Shown here one piece after another: positions 36,112 to 43,164 of a DNA stretch of 64,000 nucleotides. Origin of the DNA: Aquariibacter albus (lineage in GTDB: Bacteria; Pseudomonadota; Gammaproteobacteria; Burkholderiales; Burkholderiaceae_C); contig NZ_JACIVI010000006.1 in NCBI RefSeq assembly GCF_014145335.1, forward strand, positions 93,050 through 157,049, in the 5' to 3' direction. Positions within the stretch are counted from its first letter, which is position 1; the number at the start of each line of letters is the position of its first letter. The notes beneath the pieces were generated by a model, which saw nothing but the letters and a program-made list of their open reading frames with translations, had not been told where the DNA came from and ran no database searches. A program made the position numbers and the translations under genes.

Positions 36112-37264
36112 GGGCGGGCTCGCGATCGGCCGCGGGGCCGGGGGGAAGGATGAAGGACTGCATGGCGGCATCCCACAGCAGGATCGGCGCCAGCTCCGGC
36201 ACGCTGCCGGCGGCCAGGCGCAGCGCCCGGCCGGCCTCGACGGTGCCGACCGCCGCGCAGGCCAGGCGTGCGGCCGCGAAGTGCTGCTGCACCGCCTCGA
36301 CCCGGTCCGGCGCCACGCTCAGCACGAAGCCGTAACTCGGGAAGGCCTGCAGCCAGCGCAGGCGTTCGGCCGGGGCCAGGCCGGGCGGCGCCGGCAGGGC
36401 ATCGAGGTCGACGGTGGCGCCGACCCCCGAGGCCTCCAGCAGCATCAGGGTGCTGCCGAGCACGCCGGCCATGCTGATGTCCTTGGCCGCGCGGCACAGG
36501 CCGGCCTCGGCCAGGGCGGGCAGCAGGGCCAGGTCGGCGCGCAGGCGCTCGGGCGGGGCCTGGGTGCTGGCGTTCCAGTAGGGTGCTTCGCCGCGCCAGG
36601 CGCCGCGCAGGTCGACGACGACCATCAGCCGGTCGCCCGGCCGCGCCTCGAAGCTGCTGAGCAGGGCGCGCGCGTGGCCGAGCACGGCCACCGCGAGCTG
36701 GCCATGCGCCGCGCGCAGATTGCTGTGGCCGCCCAGCACCGGCACGCCGTAGCGCGCGGCCGCGGCGGCCAGGCCGGCCAGCACGGGGACGGCGGCTTCG
36801 GCATCGGGCGCCCAGATCGCATCGACCACGCCGATGGCGCGGCCGCCCATGGCGGCGATGTCGCTGAGGTTGACCATCAGCGCGCTGTAGCCGGCGAACC
36901 AGGGGTCGCGGGCGACGAAGTCCTCGACCAGGCCCTCGATCGCGAAGAGCAGGTGGCCGCCCCCGCCCGGCGAGGCCGGCAGGGGCACGGCGGCGGTGTC
37001 ATCGCCATTGGGCACGGCCGCCGCCAGGCCGGCAGCGAGCGGGCCGGTGGCGGCCCAGGCCGGGTCCAGCGCGCGGGCCCAGGCCGGCGGGCCGGCGGGG
37101 GCGTCGGCGGCGGCCGGGTCGAGCGCAGCGCGCACCGCGGCGATGTCGGTCTTGTGCGCGAAGCCGCGGCTGGCCCGCAGCGCCTCGGCCAGCGCGGCCA
37201 GGGCCCGGGCGGGCTGGATCTCGCCCGCGAGCGGCGGCAGGGTCGGCACCGGGATCGGCGGCAT
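36104..37264 (-). CDS. nitF: Nit1C AIR synthase-like protein (sll0787 type)
   Basis: Encodes 386 residues of the PurM/AIR synthase superfamily. The ATP-binding N-domain shows VPNGDDTAAVPLP, MVNLSDIAAMGGRAIGVVDA and the loop VLGGHSNL; the C-domain has AKDISMAGVLGSTLMLLEASGVGATVDLD. PurM-like enzymes activate an amide or carboxylate oxygen with ATP. Here it probably acts on the product made by the upstream enzymes. It follows nitE after eight bases and its stop overlaps the next gene. Confidence 0.92.
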   Translation of the reverse strand: MPPIPVPTLPPLAGEIQPARALAALAEALRASRGFAHKTDIAAVRAALDPAAADAPAGPPAWARALDPAWAATGPLAAGLAAAVPNGDDTAAVPLPASPGGGGHLLFAIEGLVEDFVARDPWFAGYSALMVNLSDIAAMGGRAIGVVDAIWAPDAEAAVPVLAGLAAAAARYGVPVLGGHSNLRAAHGQLAVAVLGHARALLSSFEARPGDRLMVVVDLRGAWRGEAPYWNASTQAPPERLRADLALLPALAEAGLCRAAKDISMAGVLGSTLMLLEASGVGATVDLDALPAPPGLAPAERLRWLQAFPSYGFVLSVAPDRVEAVQQHFAAARLACAAVGTVEAGRALRLAAGSVPELAPILLWDAAMQSFILPPGPAADREPAHG

Positions 37265-37272
37265 GTCCAGCC

Positions 37273-37890
37273 TCAGGCGCGGCGCGCGAAGGCCGCGCTG
37301 ACGAAGCCGGCCTCGGCCCGCGGACAGGGCGGGTAGGCCTTCAGATCGGCCTGCATGAAGCGATGCGGCCGGCCGTGCAGGGTGCGCGGGCCCAGGCTCT
37401 TCCAGTGCAGCTTCTCGAACAAGGGCACATTGGCTTCCTGCACATGCGCGAAGAAGCTGTGCGCGCCCTGGGCATGCGCGCTGCAGACGGCCAGGCGGAT
37501 CAGGGTGGCGCCGATGCGGCCGACGCTGCGGAAGGCCGGATGCACGGCCAGGCGCGAGCCCCACCAGACGCCGGGCTCCTGCTGCGGGTCGGCATCGGCC
37601 GCCTGGTGCAGGCGCACGGTGCCGACGACCTGCTCGGGCTGGCCGCCCCAGCAGGCCACGGCCACCAGGGTCTGGGCGATGGGGTCGAGGGCATCGCGGT
37701 CGTCGCCGACGAAGACGCCCTGCTCGGCACAGAACACGGCGCGGCGCAGGCGGGCGGCTCCGTCCAGCTCCCAGGGCAGCACCGCGCGCTTGATGCGGAA
37801 CTCGGCCGGCACGAAGGCCTGCGGCAGCTCGCACCAGGGCGGCAGCGCGGCGGGCGCGGGCCAGGGCAGGACGGCGGGGGACGCGCTCAT
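37273..37890 (-). CDS. nitE: Nit1C N-acetyltransferase (MSMEG_0567/Sll0786 type)
   Basis: Encodes 205 residues with a GNAT fold: conserved RAVFCAEQGVFVGDDRDALD near residue 50, then the acetyl-CoA loop RLAVHPAFRSVGRIGATL and the C-terminal FAHVQEANVPLFEKLHWKSL. This subfamily is confined to Nit1C clusters. The ATG overlaps the nitD stop as ATGA. Substrate unknown; transfer of an acyl group to an amine generated by the pathway is the natural guess. Confidence 0.92.
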   Translation of the reverse strand: MSASPAVLPWPAPAALPPWCELPQAFVPAEFRIKRAVLPWELDGAARLRRAVFCAEQGVFVGDDRDALDPIAQTLVAVACWGGQPEQVVGTVRLHQAADADPQQEPGVWWGSRLAVHPAFRSVGRIGATLIRLAVCSAHAQGAHSFFAHVQEANVPLFEKLHWKSLGPRTLHGRPHRFMQADLKAYPPCPRAEAGFVSAAFARRA

Positions 37891-39041
37891 GCCGGCACCC
37901 CGTCGAGCGCGCCTTCGTGGACGGCCAGGGTCGAGCAGGCGCCGCACTTGCCGCAGCCGGCGCGGATGTCGGCCGCGCGCAGGCCGCCGGCCTGGAGCAT
38001 CGCGGCCAGGGGCTGAAGCAGGGCCTGCATGAAGTCGGCCGAGGGCGCGGGATGGTCTTCCAGCGGCGTGCCGCGGATGGGCACGAAGGGCACGACGAAG
38101 GGGTAGACACCGATCGCGATCAGCTTCTCGCACATCGCCAGGATGGCCTCGGGCGGATCGCCGAGGCCGGCCAGCAGGTAGCTGCTGACCTGGCCACGGC
38201 CGAAGACCGCCACGGCCGCCTCGAAGGCGCTGAAGTAGCGCGCCAGCGGCACGCTGGCCTTGCCGGGCATCAGCTTCTCGCGCAGCGCGGGGCTCACCAG
38301 CTCCAGGTGCATGCCGACGGTGGCGACGCCGGCGGCCTGCAGGCGCGCGAACCATCGGTCGTCGTCGGGCGGTTCGAGCTGGGCCTGGAGGGGCAGGCTG
38401 CGGGCCGGGCGCAGCGCGGCAATCGCGGCGGTGATGGCGGCCGCGCTGTCGCACAGGACTTGCGCGCCCCGGTCCGGCGTGGGGGGCGTGCCGGTGGTCA
38501 GCACCATGTGCTTCACGTCGTCGAGCTGCACGGCGGCGCAGGCCACCTCGGCGAGCTGGGCCGGCGTCTTGTGCGCGACGGTGCGGCCGGCCGCCAGCGA
38601 CTGGCCGATCGCGCAGAACTGGCAGGCCTTGCGCCGGCTCTCGTAGCGGATGCAGGTCTGCAGCACGGTGGTGGCCAGCACGTCGCGGCCGTGGAGGGTC
38701 GCGATCTGGCGGTAGGGGATGCCGTCGGCCGTCTGCAGGGCATAGAAGCGCGGCTCGGCGGTGAAGCGGATTTCGGCGATGGGGATGCCGCCGCGCTTGA
38801 GCACGCTGCGGCCATCGGCCCCCGGCGCCTCGGCCGCATAGGTGGAGGCGAAGGCCTGGGCGGTGTGCACCGGCACCATCACGGTGTGGCCGTCGACGGT
38901 GACGGCCTGGTGGTCGCTGGGCCCGGCGCCGCCGCGGCGGCTGGCGGCCCCGGCCTGCGGGTCGAGCAGGCGCAGGCCCTGGGCCTGCAGCTCGCTCATC
39001 AGGGCGCGGGCGGCGGGGGTGGGGACGGAGGGGGTGGCCAT
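37887..39041 (-). CDS. nitD: Nit1C radical SAM enzyme (MSMEG_0568 type)
   Basis: Encodes 384 residues. The cluster motif is Cys130, Cys140, Cys143, that is CX9CX2C, instead of the usual CX3CX2C; the wider spacing is a trait of this family. A TIM-barrel-like part follows (HMVLTTGTPPTPDRGA, VATVGMHLELVS, SSYLLAGLGDPPEAIL). The C-terminus has CGKCGACS with Cys363, Cys366 and Cys369, able to hold a second iron-sulfur cluster. It lies between nitC and nitE, coupled to the latter. The reaction is not established. Confidence 0.94.
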   Translation of the reverse strand: MATPSVPTPAARALMSELQAQGLRLLDPQAGAASRRGGAGPSDHQAVTVDGHTVMVPVHTAQAFASTYAAEAPGADGRSVLKRGGIPIAEIRFTAEPRFYALQTADGIPYRQIATLHGRDVLATTVLQTCIRYESRRKACQFCAIGQSLAAGRTVAHKTPAQLAEVACAAVQLDDVKHMVLTTGTPPTPDRGAQVLCDSAAAITAAIAALRPARSLPLQAQLEPPDDDRWFARLQAAGVATVGMHLELVSPALREKLMPGKASVPLARYFSAFEAAVAVFGRGQVSSYLLAGLGDPPEAILAMCEKLIAIGVYPFVVPFVPIRGTPLEDHPAPSADFMQALLQPLAAMLQAGGLRAADIRAGCGKCGACSTLAVHEGALDGVPA

Positions 39042-39077
39042 GGCGGGGCGTCCTTCAGGGGCAGCGGGCGGGGGCGA

Positions 39078-40139
39078 TCAGGGCCGGGCCGGCGTGGCGG
39101 CGGCACCCGCCTCGACGGCGGGCGCTGCCGGGGCGAAGGGGCTGGCGGGGGTCCGCTCGGCCGGGCCCGGGACGGGGCCGGCGGTCGGGACCCGCAGCGG
39201 TCCGCCGGCCAGGTCCACCACCGGGTGCGCCGGCCGGGTGTTGATCGCCAGGCTCAGCAGCTCGGGCCGGGCGTAGTGGCCGACCGAATCCATCATCCGC
39301 TTGCGCTTGTCGATCAGGGCGAAGTCGAGGTCGGCGATCACCAGGCCCTCGCCTTCCTTGAGCGGCGGCGCCAGGTGCACGCCCTCGGGCGAGACGATGG
39401 CGCTGCAGCAACCGCCGCGCAGGGCCTTCTGCAGGGCGGGGTCGGGCGTGATGCTGGCGATCTGCGACTCATGCAGCCAGCCGGTGGCATTGACGACGAA
39501 GCAGCCCGATTCCAGCGCGTGATGGCGGATGGCCACCTCCATCTGGTCGGCAAAGATCGGCCCGACCATCGAGCCGGGGAACTGCGCGACGTGGATCTCC
39601 TCGCCCTGGGCCATCAGCGCGTAGCGGGCCAGGGGGTTGTAGTGCTCCCAGCAGGCCAGGGCGCCGACGCGACCGACCGCCGTGTCGACCACCTTCAGCC
39701 CGGCGGCATCGCCCTGGCCCCAGACCATGCGCTCGTGGTAGGTCGGGGTGATCTTGCGGCGGTGCAGCAGCAGGCGGCCATCGGCATCGAAGACGAGCTG
39801 GGCGTTGTAGAGGCTGCCGCCGTCGCGCTCGTTGATGCCGAGCACGACGACCAGGCCGTGGCGGCGCGCGGCCGCGGCCACGGCCTCCACCTCGGGGCCC
39901 GGCACGCGCGGCGCGTGGGCCATCAGGCGAAGGTGGTCGGCGCCCATCGCCACCGGCGGCTTGATGAAGCTGAAGTAGGGGTAGTAGGGGACGAAGGTCT
40001 CGGGGAAGACGACGAGCTGCGCGCCCTTGCCGGCGGCCTGGGCCAGGGCCTCGACCACGCGCTCGGTGGTGCCGGCGGGGCGGTCCAGGTCCGGAGCGAG
40101 CTGCACGGCGGCGGCGCGGACGATGCGGTGGGGCAGCAT
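39078..40139 (-). CDS. nitC: Nit1C nitrilase (Nit6803 type)
   Basis: Encodes 353 residues of a branch 1 nitrilase, hydrolysing a nitrile to acid and ammonia. The catalytic set is Glu47 (FPETF), Lys129 ([19 protein letters not shown]) and Cys163 ([20 protein letters not shown]). Cysteine in the WEHY context marks a true nitrilase rather than an amidase. Studies of Nit1C in other bacteria show that the nitrilase is required for growth on cyanide as nitrogen source. It lies 76 bases after nitB and 36 before nitD. The C-terminal 40 residues are Pro/Ala-rich. Confidence 0.96.
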   Translation of the reverse strand: MLPHRIVRAAAVQLAPDLDRPAGTTERVVEALAQAAGKGAQLVVFPETFVPYYPYFSFIKPPVAMGADHLRLMAHAPRVPGPEVEAVAAAARRHGLVVVLGINERDGGSLYNAQLVFDADGRLLLHRRKITPTYHERMVWGQGDAAGLKVVDTAVGRVGALACWEHYNPLARYALMAQGEEIHVAQFPGSMVGPIFADQMEVAIRHHALESGCFVVNATGWLHESQIASITPDPALQKALRGGCCSAIVSPEGVHLAPPLKEGEGLVIADLDFALIDKRKRMMDSVGHYARPELLSLAINTRPAHPVVDLAGGPLRVPTAGPVPGPAERTPASPFAPAAPAVEAGAAATPARP

Positions 40140-40215
40140 GGGCGAAGGCAGTCGAGGGGTCGGTGCGTGGTGCGGCGCCCCCGCCGCGGCCCGTGGGCTG
40201 CGGCGGGCTGCGGCC

Positions 40216-40698
40216 TCAGAGGGTCCAGCTGTGCAGCATGAAGGCGTTGTCGCGGCGGTGGATCAGGGTCAGGTCCAGCACGTCCAGCGGGTTGATCGGG
40301 ATCACGCCCTCGATCAGGTTCTTCTCGCTGTGGCCGTAGAGCGCCTGCAGCGCGAAGCGGCAGGCGTAGACCTTGCCGCCTTCGGCGATGAACTTCTCGA
40401 TCTGCTTGTTGAAGTTCAGGTGGCCGGGGAAGGCCTCGTCGCCGATCGTCGGGAAGCCGCGCTGCACCCCCAGCGTGACGCCGGGACCGTAGAGCAGCAC
40501 CGAGGTCTCGAAGCCCTTGCGCAGCAGGCGCAGGGCCTGCAGCAGGTTGACCAGGCCGATCGAGCCTTCGAAGGCCACGGTGTGGAAGGTGACCAGGGCC
40601 TTCTCGCCCGGCTGGGCTTTCACGTCCTCGAAGACCTTCTCTTCGTAATCGACGAGGACATCGCCTTTCTGGCGCATCGGCAGGGTGACTTTGGGCAT
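40216..40698 (-). CDS. nitB: Nit1C first protein (MSMEG_0572/Sll0783 type)
   Basis: Encodes 160 residues, soluble, no signal. Family marks: [66 protein letters not shown] and [21 protein letters not shown]. The fold recalls DsrE-like proteins, without an obvious catalytic cysteine motif (a single Cys at KVYACRF). It is the leading gene of the operon, directly behind the sigma-54 promoter. Annotated elsewhere as a nitrogen starvation response protein; role not known. Confidence 0.93.
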   Translation of the reverse strand: MPKVTLPMRQKGDVLVDYEEKVFEDVKAQPGEKALVTFHTVAFEGSIGLVNLLQALRLLRKGFETSVLLYGPGVTLGVQRGFPTIGDEAFPGHLNFNKQIEKFIAEGGKVYACRFALQALYGHSEKNLIEGVIPINPLDVLDLTLIHRRDNAFMLHSWTL

Positions 40699-40776
40699 GG
40701 CGGCTCCGGGGAGGGGTGGGGGACGTTCGGGGCAGGAAGACGGGGGGCCGGCCCCGCGGGTCGGCCCGTCCCGCTT

Positions 40777-40792
40777 TGCATCGGCCGTGCCA
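40777..40792 (-). promoter_or_regulatory. sigma-54 (-24/-12) promoter of the nit1C operon
   Basis: On the minus strand TGGCACG (40792-40786), GCCG, then ATGCA (40781-40777) match the consensus TGGCACG-N4-TTGCA at all fixed positions but one. Transcription would start near 40766, about 68 bases before the nitB ATG. It predicts that the whole cluster answers to nitrogen limitation through an NtrC-type activator. Confidence 0.78.
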
Positions 40793-40820
40793 TGCCAAGG
40801 CCGCCGCAGCCGGCCGGCCT

Positions 40821-41113
40821 GCAATCAAGCCCCGATCAAGCCGCGGGCATGCGCCCAACTCCTTGCCGAAAAACTTTCGGGCGGACGGCGAGCTGCCGCC
40901 GCGGCTTCGAGGGCTTTGCGGGATTACCCGTAACCGGGCGGTCACCGGCATGAAGCCTCGCGATCAGGCGCACCGGCAGGTGGCACGGGACCGCACCGGC
41001 ACGGGGGCCGATCTGCAATCAAGCCGCGCGATCAAGCCGCGCTGGTGCAGCCGGACAAGCTCCCGGGGCCGGCACGCGGCATGCAATCAAGTCGACATGC
41101 CGCTGCAATCAAG
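40821..41113. promoter_or_regulatory. repeated ATCAAG boxes between nitB and the MocR gene
   Basis: GCAATCAAG occurs at 40821-40829, 41015-41023, 41083-41091 and 41105-41113, and CGATCAAG at 40833-40840 and 41029-41036, all in the same direction. Two pairs are spaced 11 and 13 bases, the last pair 22 bases (two helix turns), the layout expected for a dimeric MocR regulator binding direct repeats. The last box ends 12 bases before the MocR start codon. Operator function is inferred. Confidence 0.65.
40866..40933. promoter_or_regulatory. two short palindromes in the nitB-MocR spacer
   Basis: CCGAAA, AAC, TTTCGG at 40866-40880 and TTAC, CC, GTAA at 40924-40933 are perfect dyads about 55 bases apart, lying 75-140 bases upstream of the nitB sigma-54 promoter. 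They could be activator or repressor sites; no known consensus was matched. Confidence 0.35.
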
Positions 41114-41125
41114 GACCGTCCCCGC

Positions 41126-42553
41126 ATGAGCACGCTGCCCGCCCACTGGCGCCGCCGCCTGCAGCAGCCCGACCGCCCGGCCTACCTGATGCTGGCCGAG
41201 CTGATCGCCGAGGACGTGCGCAGCGGCCGACTCGTCGCCCGCGACCGCCTGCCCACGCTGCGCGAGCTGGCCCAGGCCACCGGCCTGAACTACACGACGG
41301 TCGCACGGGGCTATGCCGAGGCGCAGCGCCGCGGCCTGATCGATGCGCAGAGCGGACGCGGCAGCTATGTGCGTGGCAGCGCGCCCGCCCTGCCGCTGCG
41401 CGGCGGCGCGGCGATGACGATGAACCTGCCGCCCGAACCCGACGATCCGGCCCTGCTCGCGCGCATCCGCGAGGGCGCGCAGGCCGTGTTCGGCGAGGCC
41501 GACCTGCACGACCTGCTGCGCTACCAGGCCTTCGGCGGCAGTGCCGAGGACCGCGCGGCCGGGGCCGACTGGCTGGCCGGACAGCTGCCGGGCGTGACGG
41601 CCGAGCGCACCCTGGTCGCGCCGGGCATCCACAGCGTGCTCGTGGCGCTGATCTCGCAGTTCGCGCGGCCGGGGCAGCTGATCTGCGTGGAGTCGCTCGG
41701 CTACCCGGGGCTCAAGGCCATCGCGGCCCAGCTCGGCGTGCAGCTGCAGGCCCTGCCCTGCGACGAGGAGGGCCCGAGCGCGCTGGCCTTCGAACATGCC
41801 TGCAAGCACCTGCAGCCCCGCGCGCTCTACCTCAACCCGACGCTGCAGAACCCCTCGACGCTGACGATCAGCCGGGCCCGCCGCGAACTGCTCGCCGACC
41901 TGGCCCTGCACCACAGCGTGCCGATCATCGAGGACGAGGCCTACGCCATGCTGCCCGCCCGGCTCGAGCTGCCGGCCCTGTCCACCCTGGCCCCGGGCCT
42001 GAGCTGGTACGTGAGCGGCCTGTCGAAGTGCTTCGGTGCCGGCCTGCGCACGGCCTATGTGGCCGCGCCGAGCGTGCGCGAGGCCGAGCGCCTGGCCGGC
42101 ACGCTGCGCGGCCTCTCGGTGATGGCCTCGCCGCTGAGCAATGCGCTGGCGACCCGCTGGCTGCGCGACGGCACCGCCGCGCGCATGCTGGAGGCCGTGC
42201 GCCAGATCGGTCGCGAGCGCCAGGCCCTGGCCCGCGAGCTGCTGGGGGCGGTGCTGCCCACCCACACCCAGGGTGCACCCGGCGGACCGCCCGGCCTGAT
42301 CGCGCCGGAGGACGGCTTCCACGCCTGGCTGCGCCTGGGCCCGCCCTGGCAGCCCGTGGAGCTGGCCGCCTGGCTGCGCGACCAGGGCGTGGGCGCGGTC
42401 GCCAGCGTGGCCTTCTCCACCGACGGCGATCCGCCCGACGCCCTGCGCCTGTGCCTGGGCGGGCCGCAGTCGCATGCCGACTGCCGGGCCATGCTCGGCC
42501 GCCTGGCCGAGGCGCTGGACCACCCGCGGGCGGCCCAGGGCGCGGTGATGTAG
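41126..42553 (+). CDS. MocR-type transcription regulator, divergent from nit1C
   Basis: Encodes 475 residues. Residues 1-85 form a GntR winged helix (LMLAELIAEDVRSGRL, RLPTLRELAQATGLNYTTVARGY); residues about 110-470 form a fold type I aminotransferase-like domain with PLP lysine Lys301 in SGLSKCFGAGLR and IIEDEAYAML for the PLP-binding Asp. MocR proteins sense a small amine or amino acid through PLP and bind direct repeats. The 428-base spacer to nitB contains six ATCAAG boxes, one next to its own start, so control of itself and of nit1C is likely. The ATG at 41126 begins the conserved part. Confidence 0.9.
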   Translation: MSTLPAHWRRRLQQPDRPAYLMLAELIAEDVRSGRLVARDRLPTLRELAQATGLNYTTVARGYAEAQRRGLIDAQSGRGSYVRGSAPALPLRGGAAMTMNLPPEPDDPALLARIREGAQAVFGEADLHDLLRYQAFGGSAEDRAAGADWLAGQLPGVTAERTLVAPGIHSVLVALISQFARPGQLICVESLGYPGLKAIAAQLGVQLQALPCDEEGPSALAFEHACKHLQPRALYLNPTLQNPSTLTISRARRELLADLALHHSVPIIEDEAYAMLPARLELPALSTLAPGLSWYVSGLSKCFGAGLRTAYVAAPSVREAERLAGTLRGLSVMASPLSNALATRWLRDGTAARMLEAVRQIGRERQALARELLGAVLPTHTQGAPGGPPGLIAPEDGFHAWLRLGPPWQPVELAAWLRDQGVGAVASVAFSTDGDPPDALRLCLGGPQSHADCRAMLGRLAEALDHPRAAQGAVM

Positions 42554-42593
42554 GCCGCCGCCCCGGCGCCGGTGGCCCCGCGGGGGGGCCACC

Positions 42594-42599
42594 TACAAT
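42594..42599 (+). promoter_or_regulatory. candidate -10 box of the yajC-secDF operon
   Basis: TACAAT lies 113 bases before the yajC start, within GC-rich DNA. No clear -35 hexamer is present 17 bases upstream (GTGGCC region). Reasonable core promoter by position. Confidence 0.38.
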
Positions 42600-42711
42600 C
42601 CCGCGCTTTCCGCGCCCTGACCGTCACCGCCTCGTCGCGGACGGCTGCGGCGGCCGGCCGGGTCTGCCCGCGCCGGGGTGTCTTCCCGTCCCGCTCACCA
42701 AGGATCCACCC

Positions 42712-43044
42712 GTGTTCATTGCCCAAGCCTTTGCCCAGACCGCCCCCGCCGCCACGCCCGCCGGCGGCCCGGAGTCCAGCCTGCTGTCGATGCTGCCGCT
42801 GCTGCTGATGTTCGTGGTGCTGTACTTCGTGATGATCCGGCCGCAGATGAAGAAGCAGAAGGAGCACAAGGCCATGGTCGACGCGCTGGCCAAGGGCGAC
42901 GAGGTGGTGACCGCGGGCGGCCTGCTGGGCCGCGTCAGCAAGCTCGGCGAGGCCTTCCTGCACGTGGAACTGGCCGACGGCGTCGAAGTCCAGATCCAGC
43001 GCAGCGCGGTGGTGCAGGTGCTGCCGAAGGGCACGCTGAAGTAA
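42712..43044 (+). CDS. yajC: YajC, accessory membrane subunit of the Sec translocon
   Basis: Encodes 110 residues from a GTG with AAGGA nine bases upstream. One membrane helix (LLSMLPLLLMFVVLYFVMI) is followed by the conserved cytoplasmic part RPQMKKQKEHKAMVDAL, GDEVVTAGGLLGRV and VELADGVEVQIQRSAV. It associates with SecDF. The usual upstream neighbours tgt and queA are absent; the MocR gene lies there instead, a sign of local rearrangement. Confidence 0.96.
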   Translation: MFIAQAFAQTAPAATPAGGPESSLLSMLPLLLMFVVLYFVMIRPQMKKQKEHKAMVDALAKGDEVVTAGGLLGRVSKLGEAFLHVELADGVEVQIQRSAVVQVLPKGTLK

Positions 43045-43084
43045 GCCGGGCCGGCCGGCTGCCGCCGGCTTCCGGGTCCGACCG

Positions 43085-43120
43085 CAAGGCCGCGGACGCC
43101 CGCCGGGCGCCGCGGCCTTG
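43085..43120 (+). other. long hairpin in the yajC-secD spacer
   Basis: CAAGGCCGCGG (43085-43095) pairs perfectly with CCGCGGCCTTG (43110-43120); inside, CGCCC pairs with GGGCG around a GCC loop, leaving one bulged A. The 16-bp structure has no T-run after it. It may be a partial terminator, an RNase processing site, or a means of lowering SecD relative to YajC. Confidence 0.5.
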
Positions 43121-43164
43121 CCCCCAAGAAGAAGCCCCCCGACGGGGCCTGCGAGGATGAGGCA

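Noticed and set aside
40965-40984. NtrC-like site GCACCGGCAGGTG upstream of nitB
   Set aside because: Half-site spacing is one base short and outer bases do not match.
40981-40995. Second sigma-54-like sequence TGGCACGGGACCGCA facing the MocR gene
   Set aside because: Only five bases separate TGGCACG from GCA instead of six; sigma-54 tolerates almost no change in this spacing.
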